DNA of 64,000 nt from Embleya scabrispora DSM 41855. GTDB taxonomy: Bacteria > Actinomycetota > Actinomycetes > Streptomycetales > Streptomycetaceae. A program made the position numbers and the translations under genes. Positions 15,839 to 25,230 of this stretch are shown piece by piece; position 1 is the first letter of the stretch; every line of letters starts with the position of its first letter. The stretch is from the NCBI RefSeq assembly GCF_000372745.1, contig NZ_KB889671.1, forward strand, positions 57,234-121,233, in the 5' to 3' direction. A model generated the notes under the pieces. It was given only the letters and a program-made list of their open reading frames with translations. It was not told the DNA's origin and ran no database searches.

Positions 15839-16807
15839 ATGACGGTGTTCGTCGCGCGCCGACTGGCACTGCTCGCGCTGTCCCTGCTCGGCGCGAGCGT
15901 ACTGACCTTCGCGCTGCTTCGGCTGCTGCCCGGTGATGCCGCCACCTCGGTCGGCGGCATCACCGCGGACTCGGCGCAACTTCGCGCCATCCGGCACGAC
16001 CTGGGCCTGGACCGGCCGTTGCTCGTGCAGTACTGGACCTGGCTGACCGACGTCCCCACCGGCGACCTGGGCAACTCGCAGCTCAACGGCTCCTCGGTGA
16101 CCGACGAACTGGGCGAGAAATTGCGGGTGACCGGTCCGCTGGTGCTCGGCGCGCTGCTGCTCGCACTGGCCTTCGCGGTGCCGCTGGGAATGCTCGCGGC
16201 GGTGCGCCGCGAGCGTCGAGACGCCACCGTGATCAGCGTCGCGAGCCAACTCGGCATCGCACTGCCCACGTTGTGGGTGGGGCTGCTGCTGATCCTGCTG
16301 TTCGCCGTGCAGACCCCGCTGCTGCCCGCACAGGGCTTCCCGGTGGACGGCTGGGCGGACCCGGGCGAGGCGGTTCGCAGTCTGGTGCTGCCGACCCTGA
16401 CCCTGGCCCTGTCCGAGGGCGCGGTACTGCTGCGGTTCGTCCGCTCGGCGACCCTGGACGTGCTGCACCGCGACTACCTGCGCACCGCGCGGGCGGCAGG
16501 GCGTACCCGCACCGGCGCGCTGCTGCGACACGGCGTGCGCAACGCGGCCGGCCCGGTGTTGTCCATGCTCGGCGTGCAGGTCGCCGCCCTCCTGGTCGGC
16601 GCGATCGTGGTGGAAAAGGTCTTCACCCTGCCCGGCGTCGGCTCGATGCTGGTCGCCGACGTGGGCAATCGCGATCTGGTCAAGGTGCAGGGCGAAGTGA
16701 TGCTCCTGGTCGCGATCGTGCTGTTCGTCGGCTTCCTGGTGGACGTCGCGCAACGGCTGATCGACCCGCGCCTGGCGGATGTTCGCCGCCCGGAGGTGTC
16801 CGCGTGA
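15839..16807 (+). CDS. ABC importer permease, DppB-type
   Basis: A 322-residue inner-membrane permease of the DppB/OppB class with six predicted helices. The N-terminal helix (LALLALSLLGASVLTFALL) is followed by RLLPGDAA, the typical family start. The cytoplasmic EAA-like loop that contacts the ATPase is DYLRTARAAGRTRTGALLRH. It lies 79 bp after the binding-protein gene. The next gene begins inside its stop codon (GTGA overlap). Confidence 0.93.
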   Translation: MTVFVARRLALLALSLLGASVLTFALLRLLPGDAATSVGGITADSAQLRAIRHDLGLDRPLLVQYWTWLTDVPTGDLGNSQLNGSSVTDELGEKLRVTGPLVLGALLLALAFAVPLGMLAAVRRERRDATVISVASQLGIALPTLWVGLLLILLFAVQTPLLPAQGFPVDGWADPGEAVRSLVLPTLTLALSEGAVLLRFVRSATLDVLHRDYLRTARAAGRTRTGALLRHGVRNAAGPVLSMLGVQVAALLVGAIVVEKVFTLPGVGSMLVADVGNRDLVKVQGEVMLLVAIVLFVGFLVDVAQRLIDPRLADVRRPEVSA

Positions 16808-18609
16808 AGGCCCTGCGGGCGCCCGGCGCACCCACCCGTACCGTCCTGCGCGCGCTGGTCCGCGACCGCAACGGCCTGATCGGCGGCACGCTCGTCGCGA
16901 TCCTGGTCGGCGCGGTGCCGCTGTCGCTGGTGTGGACCCCGTACGACCCCACCGCCGTCGACCCGAACGCGCCCTGGTTGCTCCCGTTTCGGGGCGGCCA
17001 CCTGCTCGGCACCGACATGCTCGGGCGCGACCAGTTCAGCCTGATCCTGGTCGGCTCCCGGGAGACCCTGCTGATCGCGCTCGCCTCGGCCGGCATCGCC
17101 GCCGCGCTGGGCCTGCCGCTCGCGTTGGCGGCGGCGCTGGGACCCCGGCGGTTCGCCGCGGGCGTGGTTCAGCTGATCGACGTCGCGATCGCCTTCCCGG
17201 CGCTGCTCACCGCGATGATCCTGGCCGCCGTGTTCGGCGGATCGGTGTGGACCGCGGCCGGCGCGATCGGCGTCGCGTTCGGCGTACACCTGGCCCGGAT
17301 CGCGCGCGCCGAGATCGAGCGTGTGCACGGCAGCGACTACGTGCTCGCCGCGACCGCGAGCGGATCGAGCACGTGGCGCACGGTACGCCGGCACATCCTG
17401 CCGAACATCGCGCCCACATTGCTGGTGCAACTCTCCCTGGTGATGGCGGTGGCATCGCTGACCGAGGCCGCGCTGTCCTACCTCGGCTACGGCAGCCCCG
17501 CGCCCGCCGTGTCCTGGGGCCGGATCCTGCACGACCAGCAGCCCTACATCTCCGCCCGGCCACTGCTGGTGGTCTGGCCGGGACTGGCCGTCGCGCTGTC
17601 CGTCCTGGGCTTCAACCTGCTCGGCGACGCGCTGCGCGACGCGACCGATCCGCGACTGCGCCGGCGGGCGCCCGAGGCCCCGACGGACACCGTCGACGTC
17701 GAGCGGACCGATGAAGTGGGCACATCCCGCGCATCGTTGCCGGCGCACGCCGCGCTGCTCCGGGTCACCGACCTCACCATCCGAATCGCCGGACGGACCG
17801 TGGTGGACGGCATCGACCTGACCCTGGCTCCCGGCGAACGGCTCGGCCTGATCGGCGAATCCGGCTCCGGCAAATCGCTCACCGCGCTCGCCGTACTCGG
17901 CCTGTTGCCCGAAGGCGCCGAGGTCACCGGCAGCATCCGCCTGGACGGTGTGGAACTTCTGGGCAAGCCCGAGCGCGAACTCGCCCGAGTCCGCGGGAGT
18001 CGGGTCGCGATGGTGTTCCAGGAGCCGCTCACCGCACTCGACCCGACCATGCGGATCGGCCGCCAGATCGCCGAACCGCTGCGCCTGCACCGGGGCATGA
18101 CCGGCCGTCAGTCCGACCGGGCGGCGATCGACCTGGCCGCCCGGGTGGGCCTGCCGGATCCGGCCGAGCTGGTCCGGGCCTGGCCGCATCAACTCTCCGG
18201 CGGCCAGCGCCAGCGCGTGGGCATCGCGATCGCGCTCGCGTGCCGACCCGCGCTGCTGATCGCGGACGAGCCGACCACGGCGCTGGACGTGACCGTGCAG
18301 CGGGACATCCTGGCGCTGCTCGACGAGTTGGCCCATGAGCAGGGCACCGCGCTGCTGTTCATCACGCACGACCTCGCGGTGGTCTCCCGGGTGAGCGACC
18401 GGATCGCGGTGATGCGGACCGGTCGGGTGATCGAACAGGGACCGCTGGAGCGCATCCTGCACGACGCCGACGCGGACTACACGCGTGCGCTGTTGGCGGC
18501 CGCGCGGGCCACGGCGTTCGACGCCACCGCCTTCGACGACGCCTTCGGTGCGGGCGACCCGACACCGGGCGTCCATACCTCGACCGAGACCGTGGAGGCA
18601 CCACTGTGA
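16804..18609 (+). CDS. fused ABC permease (DppC-type) and ATPase (DppD-type)
   Basis: A 601-residue polypeptide starting at GTG 16804. Residues 1 to about 285 are a DppC-type permease with the EAA loop SDYVLAATASGSSTWRT. After a polar linker (about 286-315) comes an ABC ATPase with Walker A GESGSGKS (351-358), signature LSGGQ (464-468), Walker B LLIADEP (484-490) and switch His522. Such DppC-DppD fusions are known in actinobacteria. One fused and one separate ATPase would complete the transporter. GTGA overlaps couple it to both neighbours. Confidence 0.93.
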   Translation: MKALRAPGAPTRTVLRALVRDRNGLIGGTLVAILVGAVPLSLVWTPYDPTAVDPNAPWLLPFRGGHLLGTDMLGRDQFSLILVGSRETLLIALASAGIAAALGLPLALAAALGPRRFAAGVVQLIDVAIAFPALLTAMILAAVFGGSVWTAAGAIGVAFGVHLARIARAEIERVHGSDYVLAATASGSSTWRTVRRHILPNIAPTLLVQLSLVMAVASLTEAALSYLGYGSPAPAVSWGRILHDQQPYISARPLLVVWPGLAVALSVLGFNLLGDALRDATDPRLRRRAPEAPTDTVDVERTDEVGTSRASLPAHAALLRVTDLTIRIAGRTVVDGIDLTLAPGERLGLIGESGSGKSLTALAVLGLLPEGAEVTGSIRLDGVELLGKPERELARVRGSRVAMVFQEPLTALDPTMRIGRQIAEPLRLHRGMTGRQSDRAAIDLAARVGLPDPAELVRAWPHQLSGGQRQRVGIAIALACRPALLIADEPTTALDVTVQRDILALLDELAHEQGTALLFITHDLAVVSRVSDRIAVMRTGRVIEQGPLERILHDADADYTRALLAAARATAFDATAFDDAFGAGDPTPGVHTSTETVEAPL

Positions 18610-19733
18610 CCGCGCCCGCCGTACTGCTGCGCGCCGAGGGACTGACCCGGACGTACCGCCTGCCGCGTCGGTCGTTGTGGGGCCCGGCCGGGCGGCGGTA
18701 CGCGCTGCGCGGCGTGGATCTGGAACTGGTCGAGGGCGACGCGCTCGGCGTGGTCGGCGAATCCGGCGCGGGCAAGTCCACCCTGATCCGGCTGCTGCTC
18801 GGGCTCGACCGGGCCGACGCGGGCACGGTGCACTACCGCGACCGCGAGGTTCGGCCGGGGCCGGCGCGCTCGCTGACCTGGTTCCGGCGCGAGGTGCAGA
18901 TCGTCCTCCAGGACCCGATGAGCTCGCTCGACCCGCGCTCGCGGGTACGCGACATCGTGGCCGAACCGCTGGAATGCCTCCGCGTCGAGGGTGACCACGA
19001 CGCGCGCGTGGACGAGGTGTTGGCGGCCGTCGGGTTGGATCCGCAGACGCGCACCCGCTACCCGCACGAGTTCTCCGGCGGCCAGCGACAACGAATCGCG
19101 ATCGCCCGGGCACTGGCACCCGACCCGCGCGTCCTGGTCGCCGACGAGCCGGTCAGCGCACTCGACGTCTCCGTCCGAGCACAAATCCTCGACCTCCTCC
19201 GCGACCTCACCACCCGCCTCGGCCTCTCCCTGATCCTGGTCTCCCACGACCTCGGCGTGGTCCAACACCTGTGCAACAACGTCCTGGTCCTGAAATCCGG
19301 CGAACCCCTCGAATCCGGCCCATCCCCCCAAGTCCTGGGCAACCCCCAACACCCCTACACCCAAGCCCTCCTCTCCGCCATCCCAACCCTCCCCACCCAT
19401 ACGCCGCACCCAAAACCTGCGACCCTCACCAAGCCCGCCGCACCCGATTCGGCCCGGCCGGCGTTCGAGGCCGGCAAGCCCGGCCGGCGTTCGACGCCCC
19501 CGTCGACCAAAGGCCCGGCACCCCCGGCCCAACGTGCGCGCTTGAGGCCACCGCCTGTGGGTACCAGCGAAGATCCCGGGCCGGGCCGACGGCCCGAGTG
19601 CGCCCCTCGGGAGGGACCATGGCCGCCGACGAAGCCGAAGTCGTTCATCTCCGCGTCAACGGCGAAGCCCGAGCGCTCCGCATCGACCCCCGCGTCACCC
19701 TCCTGGACGCGTTGCGCGAAACGCTCGGCCTGA
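18606..19733 (+). CDS. ABC importer ATPase, DppF-type, with an odd C-terminal tail
   Basis: Starts at GTG 18606. The first 260 or so residues are a normal oligopeptide-type ATPase with Walker [10 protein letters not shown] (51-59), signature FSGGQ (156-160), Walker B LVADEP and His214. The usual ending [15 protein letters not shown] (about 246-260) is followed by some 115 residues of Pro/Arg-rich, low-complexity sequence that reads through to 19733. This overlaps the start of the next gene by 115 bp in another frame. The tail looks like unselected sequence after loss of a stop codon, or a recent junction of two operons. Confidence 0.88.
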   Translation: MTAPAVLLRAEGLTRTYRLPRRSLWGPAGRRYALRGVDLELVEGDALGVVGESGAGKSTLIRLLLGLDRADAGTVHYRDREVRPGPARSLTWFRREVQIVLQDPMSSLDPRSRVRDIVAEPLECLRVEGDHDARVDEVLAAVGLDPQTRTRYPHEFSGGQRQRIAIARALAPDPRVLVADEPVSALDVSVRAQILDLLRDLTTRLGLSLILVSHDLGVVQHLCNNVLVLKSGEPLESGPSPQVLGNPQHPYTQALLSAIPTLPTHTPHPKPATLTKPAAPDSARPAFEAGKPGRRSTPPSTKGPAPPAQRARLRPPPVGTSEDPGPGRRPECAPREGPWPPTKPKSFISASTAKPERSASTPASPSWTRCAKRSA

Positions 19734-20098
19734 CCGGCCCCAAAAAGGGCTGCGACCTCGGCCAATGCGGTGCCTGCACGGTACTCGTCGACGGCCGCCG
19801 GATCACCTCGTGCCTGACCTTCGCGCTCATGCACGGCGGCCGCGAAGTGACCACGATCGAGGGCCTCGGCGGCGACCCCGAAGGGGACTTGCACCCGGTG
19901 CAACAGGCATTCGTCGACCACGACGCGTTCCAGTGCGGGTTCTGTACGCCGGGCCAGATCATGTCCGCCGTCGCGCTCCTCGCCGAGGGCCACGCCGGTG
20001 ACGACGACGAGATCCGCGAATGGATGAGCGGCAACCTGTGTCGGTGCGCCGCATACCCCAATATCGTCGCGGCGATCACCGCCGCGGCCGGACGGTAG
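19619..20098 (+). CDS. molybdenum aldehyde oxidoreductase, [2Fe-2S] subunit (PaoA-like)
   Basis: A 159-residue small subunit of the xanthine-dehydrogenase superfamily. The plant-ferredoxin-type cluster is held by Cys45, Cys50, Cys53 and Cys65 ([16 protein letters not shown]), the second by Cys106, Cys109, Cys141 and Cys143 ([10 protein letters not shown] and LCRCAAYP). It passes electrons from the molybdenum site to FAD. Unlike E. coli PaoA there is no Tat signal, so the enzyme is probably cytoplasmic. The start (ATG 19619, GGGAGGG upstream) lies inside the ABC ATPase reading frame. The FAD subunit follows after 6 bp. Confidence 0.93.
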   Translation: MAADEAEVVHLRVNGEARALRIDPRVTLLDALRETLGLTGPKKGCDLGQCGACTVLVDGRRITSCLTFALMHGGREVTTIEGLGGDPEGDLHPVQQAFVDHDAFQCGFCTPGQIMSAVALLAEGHAGDDDEIREWMSGNLCRCAAYPNIVAAITAAAGR

Positions 20099-20104
20099 GC
20101 CCGC

Positions 20105-21208
20105 ATGCGTTCCTTCACCTACACCCGTCCGGCCGAACCGGCGCAACCCTGGACCGAACTCGGCCCGGACGCGATGTACATCGCCGGCGGCACCAACCTC
20201 GTCGACCTGATGAAGTGCGGCGTCGCCGCGCCGGGCCGACTCGTGGACATCGGCCGACTCCCGCTCGCGGACATCGAGGTGGACGCGGCCACGGACACGC
20301 TCCGGATCGGCGCCCTGGTACCCAACAGCGACCTCGCCGCGCATCCGGTGGTGCGCGAGCGCCTGCCCGTGCTCTCCCGCGCCCTCCTGGCCGGCGCGTC
20401 CCCGCAGTTGCGCAACCTGGCCACACTCGGCGGGAACCTGATGCAGCGCACCCGGTGCGGATACTTCCGCGACCTCGCGATGCCCTGCAACAAGCGCGTG
20501 CCCGACTCCGGGTGTGCCGCGCTGGACGGCGAACACCGCGGCCACGCGGTGCTCGGCACGAGCAGCCGGTGCATCGCCACCCACCCCTCCGACCTCGCGG
20601 TCGCGCTGCTGGCGCTGGAGGCGCGGGTGTCGATCGACGGGCCGAACGGCCCGCGCGCCGAGCCGATCGAGGCGTTCCACCTGCCACCGGGGGAGACCCC
20701 CGAGCGGGAGACCACGCTGACCCACGGCGAGCTGATCACCGCGGTGGAGGTGCCGATGACCACTCTCGGCGCCCACTCGTACTACCTCAAGGTGCGCGAG
20801 CGGGCCTCGTTCGCGTTCGCGATGTGCTCGGCGGCGGTCGCGCTGGAGGTGCGCGAAGGCACGGTACGGGCCGCGCGGATCGCGCTCGGCGGCGTGGCGA
20901 CCACGCCGTGGCGGGCGTACGCGGCCGAGGCGGCGCTGATCGGCGGCCCACCGAGCACCGGCGCGTTCGCCCGGGCGGGGGACGCCGCCACGGAGGGCGC
21001 CGTGCCGGGCCGGGACAACGGTCACAAGGTCGAACTGATCCGCCGCGTCGTCGCCCGCGCCCTGAGCACCCTGGCCGCAACCGACACCCCGGCAACCGAT
21101 ACCCCGGCAACCGACACCCCCGCCACAGGCACCCCGAAATCTCCGGGCACCGGCGAGGCCCCACGCACCGGCGAGGCCCCCGGCAGCACGGAAGGGGAGC
21201 ACCGATGA
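20105..21208 (+). CDS. molybdenum aldehyde oxidoreductase, FAD/[4Fe-4S] subunit (PaoB-like)
   Basis: A 367-residue FAD-binding subunit. IAGGTNLVDLMK (about 26-37) and NLATLGGNLMQ are flavin-contact loops. Four Cys residues, Cys118, Cys128, Cys137 and Cys156 (TRCGYFRD, MPCNKR, SGCAAL, SSRCIATHPSD), match the extra [4Fe-4S] site of E. coli PaoB/YagS. This separates it from ordinary XDH medium subunits. The C-terminus carries a repetitive ATDTP-type tail of about 40 residues from a 15-bp tandem repeat. The stop overlaps the large-subunit start (ATGA). Confidence 0.92.
   Translation: MRSFTYTRPAEPAQPWTELGPDAMYIAGGTNLVDLMKCGVAAPGRLVDIGRLPLADIEVDAATDTLRIGALVPNSDLAAHPVVRERLPVLSRALLAGASPQLRNLATLGGNLMQRTRCGYFRDLAMPCNKRVPDSGCAALDGEHRGHAVLGTSSRCIATHPSDLAVALLALEARVSIDGPNGPRAEPIEAFHLPPGETPERETTLTHGELITAVEVPMTTLGAHSYYLKVRERASFAFAMCSAAVALEVREGTVRAARIALGGVATTPWRAYAAEAALIGGPPSTGAFARAGDAATEGAVPGRDNGHKVELIRRVVARALSTLAATDTPATDTPATDTPATGTPKSPGTGEAPRTGEAPGSTEGEHR
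21077..21121 (+). repeat. 15-bp tandem repeat inside the FAD-subunit gene
   Basis: Three copies of GCAACCGACACCCCG (one with GAT for GAC, the last ending in C), each encoding ATDTP, followed by a looser fourth. It lies in the C-terminal tail outside the folded domain and keeps the reading frame, so slippage by whole units would be tolerated. Confidence 0.8.
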
Positions 21209-23397
21209 GCCCGCAGACCACTCCGTGGATCGGCGCCGCCGCAGCCCGCGTGGACGGCCCGGTCAAGGTCACCGGCACCGCGATCTACACCGGTGACGTG
21301 GCGCTGCCCGAACTCGCGCACGCGGTGCTGGTGCAGAGCACGATCGCCAAGGGCCGGATCACCGACATGGACATCGCCGCCGCCGAGACCGCACCCGGCG
21401 TCCTCGCCGTGTGCACCTCCGACGGGTCGCTGGGCATCGGCCGGGTCGCCTCGTACTACTCGGCCGACAACGGCCCGATGGGCGACGGCCGTACCCCGCT
21501 TTCCGACGCGGTGATCCACCACCACGGGCAGCACATCGCGATGGTGGTGGCGCAGACGCTCGAAGAGGCGGTGGCCGGCGCCGAGCGCATCCGTACCCGC
21601 TATCGCCACCAATCGCCGCTGGTCCGGATCGAGGACGCCATCCCGCAGACCCCGCCGGGCCGCGAGGACATCGTCCGGGGCGACCTGACCACCGGCCTCG
21701 CGGTGGCCGACGTGACGGTGGAGGCGTACTACGAGACGCCGCCGCAACACATGAACCCGATGGAACCGTGCACCACCACCGCGCACTGGGTGGGCGACCG
21801 ACTCACGGTGTACGACTCGACGCAGTACGTGAGCGGGGTGCGGGATGCGCTGGCGAGCGCGTTCGGCGTGCCGCCGGCGAACGTGCGGGTGTTGTCCGGC
21901 TTCGTCGGTGGCGGCTTCGGCAGCAAGGGCACGGTCTGGCCGCACGTTCTGCTGGCCGCGGCGGCGGCGCGGCTGGTCGACCGGCCGGTCCGGCTCGCAC
22001 TCACCCGACCGCAGATGTTCACCTCGTGCGGCACCCGGCCGGCCACTCGGCAGCGGATCGTGCTCGGCGCGCACCGCGACGGCCGGCTGACCGCGATCGG
22101 CCACGACGGCACCTCGGCGACCTCGCCCGGCGAGAACGTGGTCGAGTCGACCGGCGGGCTCACCTCGATCCTGTACGCCTGCCCGAATGTGACGATCCGT
22201 CAGCGGATCGTCCGGCTGGACATGCAGGCGCCGACCTTCCAACGGGCACCGGGGCGAGCCCCGGGATCCTTCGCGCTGGAGTCCGCGCTCGACGAACTGG
22301 CCCACGAACTGCGCATGGACCCGGTGGAGTTGCGGCTGCGCAACCACGCCGACGCGGACCCGTCGTCGGGCCGGCCGTGGTCGGGCAAGCACCTTCGCGA
22401 GTGCTACCGGGTGGGCGCCGAGCGGTTCGGCTGGGACCCGGCCGATCGCACCCCCGGCACCCGCCGCGAGGGCGACGTGCTGATCGGCACCGGGATGGCG
22501 TCCGCGACCCACGAGATGGACCCCGGTCCCGCCGCGGCGTACGCCGAGCTACGCGTCGACGGCACTGCGGTGATCGGGGTCGCGTCGCACGACATCGGCA
22601 CCGGGACGTACACCGTGCTCGGCCAGATCGCCGCGGACGTGCTCGGCCTGCCGCCGGAGCGGATCATCGTCCGACTCGGCGACACCGATCTGCCCGAGGC
22701 GCCGCCGTCGATCGGTTCGCAGACCGTCGCCTACGTCGGTCCGGCGATCCGGCGCGCGTGCGAGGCGGTTCGCGACGACCTGCTCGCGGCGGCCGTCGCC
22801 GATCCGGAATCTCCGCTGTACCGGCGGGAGATCGGTGCGATCGAGTTCGGCCCGCGGACGTACGTCGCCGAACTGGCCCGGATCGGCGAGCCGTCCGTGT
22901 CGGCGGTCGGCCACCACCACCCGGATGCGAACTCGCGATACGCGGTGCACTCCTTCGGCGCGCATTTCGCCGAGGTCGCGGTGGACGCGCTCACCGGTAC
23001 GGTTCGGGTGCGTCGCATGGTCGGCGCGTTCGACGTCGGCCGGGTGATCAACCCGCGTACCGCGCGCAGCCAACTGCTCGGCGGGATGACCTTCGGCCTG
23101 GCCCAGGCGCTGATGGAGGCGACCGTGATCGATCCGCGGCGCGGTCATGTGGTCGAGCCGCATCTGGCGGGCTACCACCTGCCGGTCAACGCGGACATCG
23201 GCACGTTGGACGTGCTCTTCGTCGGCGAACCGGACCCGCACATCAGCGATCTCGGCGCGCGCGGGGCGGGTGAGATCGGCGTGGTCGGCGCGGCGGCGGC
23301 GATCGCCAACGCGGTGTTCCACGCGACCGGGGTGCGGGTGCGTACGCTGCCGATCACGCCGGATCGGGTGGTGGCCGGCTCAGCCGTCGGCGGGTAG
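21205..23397 (+). CDS. molybdenum aldehyde oxidoreductase, molybdopterin-binding large subunit (PaoC-like)
   Basis: A 730-residue catalytic subunit of the xanthine oxidase family, expected to oxidise an aldehyde to an acid at a Mo-molybdopterin cytosine dinucleotide cofactor. Family blocks include GFVGGGFGSKG, a likely cofactor loop, QRAPGRAPGSFALE, and the base-catalyst motif GAGEIG with Glu690. Its length matches E. coli PaoC. It is coupled to the FAD subunit by an ATGA overlap and meets the convergent histidine kinase gene with 18 bp of overlap. The substrate is unknown; no maturation chaperone gene (PaoD/XdhC-like) is in the window. Confidence 0.93.
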   Translation: MSPQTTPWIGAAAARVDGPVKVTGTAIYTGDVALPELAHAVLVQSTIAKGRITDMDIAAAETAPGVLAVCTSDGSLGIGRVASYYSADNGPMGDGRTPLSDAVIHHHGQHIAMVVAQTLEEAVAGAERIRTRYRHQSPLVRIEDAIPQTPPGREDIVRGDLTTGLAVADVTVEAYYETPPQHMNPMEPCTTTAHWVGDRLTVYDSTQYVSGVRDALASAFGVPPANVRVLSGFVGGGFGSKGTVWPHVLLAAAAARLVDRPVRLALTRPQMFTSCGTRPATRQRIVLGAHRDGRLTAIGHDGTSATSPGENVVESTGGLTSILYACPNVTIRQRIVRLDMQAPTFQRAPGRAPGSFALESALDELAHELRMDPVELRLRNHADADPSSGRPWSGKHLRECYRVGAERFGWDPADRTPGTRREGDVLIGTGMASATHEMDPGPAAAYAELRVDGTAVIGVASHDIGTGTYTVLGQIAADVLGLPPERIIVRLGDTDLPEAPPSIGSQTVAYVGPAIRRACEAVRDDLLAAAVADPESPLYRREIGAIEFGPRTYVAELARIGEPSVSAVGHHHPDANSRYAVHSFGAHFAEVAVDALTGTVRVRRMVGAFDVGRVINPRTARSQLLGGMTFGLAQALMEATVIDPRRGHVVEPHLAGYHLPVNADIGTLDVLFVGEPDPHISDLGARGAGEIGVVGAAAAIANAVFHATGVRVRTLPITPDRVVAGSAVGG

Positions 23398-25179
23398 CCC
23401 GTCGTCGACCGGGGTCGGTTCCTTGGTCGGGATCCGCCTCGCGGTCGGCGTCCTCTGTTCGGTCGAATTCCGTTTCGCCGTCGGGACGGTCGCAGGCGCG
23501 ACGGATGCGGGCGCGACGGCGGGTGCCGCAGCGGGCAGGGTGAAGGTGATCCGGGTGCCGGTGGTGTATTCGGTGTCGAGGGCGATCGTGCCCCCGTGGA
23601 ACTCGACGATCTTCTTGCACATGGCCAGGCCCATGCCGTTGCCCGGAAACGCGTCGCGAGTGTGCAGCCGCTGGAAGAGCACGAAGATCCGGTCCGCCTG
23701 CGCCGGATCGATGCCGATGCCGTCGTCGGTCACCGAGATCCGCCAGATCCCGTCCACCTGCTCCGCGCCCACCACGACGTGCACCGGCCGGTCCGGCTCG
23801 CGGAACTTCACCGCGTTGGCGATCAGGTTCTGCAGCACCACGGACAACTGGGTGCGGTCGCCGCGCACGGTGGGCAGCGGATCGCGCGTCACCTCGGCGT
23901 CCGCCTCACGGATCGCGAGGGCGAGATCGCCGACGACCGTCTCGTACACGGCGTTCAGGTCCACCGCCGTCTCGTCCACGGGGCCGCGGCCGACCCGGGA
24001 GAAGGCGAGCAGGTCGTTGATCAGGGCCTGCATCCGGACCGCGCCGTCGACCGCGAAGGCGATGTAGCGGTCGGCACGCTCGTCCAGTTGCCCCTGATAC
24101 CGCTTCTCCAGGAGGCGACAGAAGCCGGCCACCTTGCGCAACGGCTCCTGGAGGTCGTGCGAGGCGACGTAGGCGAACTGTTCCAGGTCGGCGTTGGAGC
24201 GGCGCAGCTCGGTGGCCCGCTCGTCCAGGCGGCGGCGGGCATCGTCGGAGAAGGCCAGCTCGTCGGCGAGTCGGCGGCGCATCGCCTCCATCGCGTCGGC
24301 CAGCGCGCGCAGGTCGGCCGGTCCGCTGGGGGTGATCGGGTGCCCGAAGTCGCCCCGGGTCACCACGTCCGCATCGGCCACCAGTCGACTCACGGGCAAC
24401 GTGACGCCGCGGCGCAGGCCCGCGAACACCATGATCACGCCCGCGACGATCACCAAGGCGATCGCGCTGAACACCCACGTACGCAGAGCGCGGACATCCT
24501 GGAGGTCGGCCCGGGCGATGTCGCGTTGGCGCTGGAGGTGGTCCACTTGGGCGCGGGTCGCCGCGCGCAGCGCCGTATAGGGCGACGGGTCGGCGACGGC
24601 CGCGCGTACCTCCGCCGGCGGCGCCGTCCCGGGCGCGACGGCCAGGGCCGGGCGGACCACCCGGTCCTCCCACACCCGAGCGCGCTCCAGCACCACCCGC
24701 AGATCGGCGGTCGCGCCGGTGTCGTCGCGCAACAGCTCGCGCAGCACGGCGACCTGCTCGCGCTCGGTTTCGCGACCGGCCGAATACGCGTCCGGAAGCG
24801 GCGCGTTGCCGGACAGGACGCGGTCCCGGATGGCGGCGTCCTGATCGGCGTACGCGGTCTCCAGCCGCACCGCGGCGATCAGCGCCGGCGAACTGTGGTC
24901 GACCAGGTGCCCGTTGACCGACGTCGACCGCGCGAACACCCAGGTGCCCAAGAGCGCGAGCAGGACCAGCACGGCCAGCGTCGCGGACACGCCCACGAGC
25001 AACCAGCGTCGGGTGTCCCATCTCCACCGGCGCGGGTCGTTCGACGACTCGGATCGCGGGTCGTCTTCGTCGAGTTGCTCCACCACATCGTCCCCATCGT
25101 CGCGAACCCGCGGCCACGCCGGCCGTGAGCCCGGACGCCGTACGGGATCGATACCTGCCCGGATCGCGGATCTTTGCAC
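23380..25179 (-). CDS. sensor histidine kinase (CHASE3-like/HAMP/HisKA/HATPase)
   Basis: Up to 599 residues. A first transmembrane helix (WLLVGVSATLAVLVLLALLG) precedes an extracytoplasmic helical domain of about 150 residues (CHASE3-like). A second helix (TWVFSAIALVIVAGVIMVF) leads to HAMP, HisKA with phospho-His in YVASHDLQEPLRKV, and an HATPase with NLIANAVKF, DDGIGID and GNGMGLAMCKKI. A Pro/Thr-rich tail follows. The kinase core is phytochrome/Cph1-like. No response regulator adjoins it. The start is uncertain: GTG 25179 is used, but GTG 25086 or 25083, after GGGGA, would drop an Arg-rich lead of about 31 residues. Confidence 0.9.
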   Translation of the reverse strand: MQRSAIRAGIDPVRRPGSRPAWPRVRDDGDDVVEQLDEDDPRSESSNDPRRWRWDTRRWLLVGVSATLAVLVLLALLGTWVFARSTSVNGHLVDHSSPALIAAVRLETAYADQDAAIRDRVLSGNAPLPDAYSAGRETEREQVAVLRELLRDDTGATADLRVVLERARVWEDRVVRPALAVAPGTAPPAEVRAAVADPSPYTALRAATRAQVDHLQRQRDIARADLQDVRALRTWVFSAIALVIVAGVIMVFAGLRRGVTLPVSRLVADADVVTRGDFGHPITPSGPADLRALADAMEAMRRRLADELAFSDDARRRLDERATELRRSNADLEQFAYVASHDLQEPLRKVAGFCRLLEKRYQGQLDERADRYIAFAVDGAVRMQALINDLLAFSRVGRGPVDETAVDLNAVYETVVGDLALAIREADAEVTRDPLPTVRGDRTQLSVVLQNLIANAVKFREPDRPVHVVVGAEQVDGIWRISVTDDGIGIDPAQADRIFVLFQRLHTRDAFPGNGMGLAMCKKIVEFHGGTIALDTEYTTGTRITFTLPAAAPAVAPASVAPATVPTAKRNSTEQRTPTARRIPTKEPTPVDDGLPADG

Positions 25180-25230
25180 CCGGCGGGGACGTGTGATCGA
25201 ACACCGGCGGGCCGGCGCGGGGGCGGGCGA

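Noticed and set aside
12802..16269. Open frame of 1155 codons opposite the hydrolase and importer genes
   Set aside because: Another antisense shadow of high-GC genes, with no recognisable motifs and no ribosome site.
19619..23397. Carbon monoxide dehydrogenase (CoxSML)
   Set aside because: The superfamily is shared, but the large subunit lacks a recognisable CODH Cys active-site loop, and the FAD subunit has the four-Cys PaoB pattern instead.
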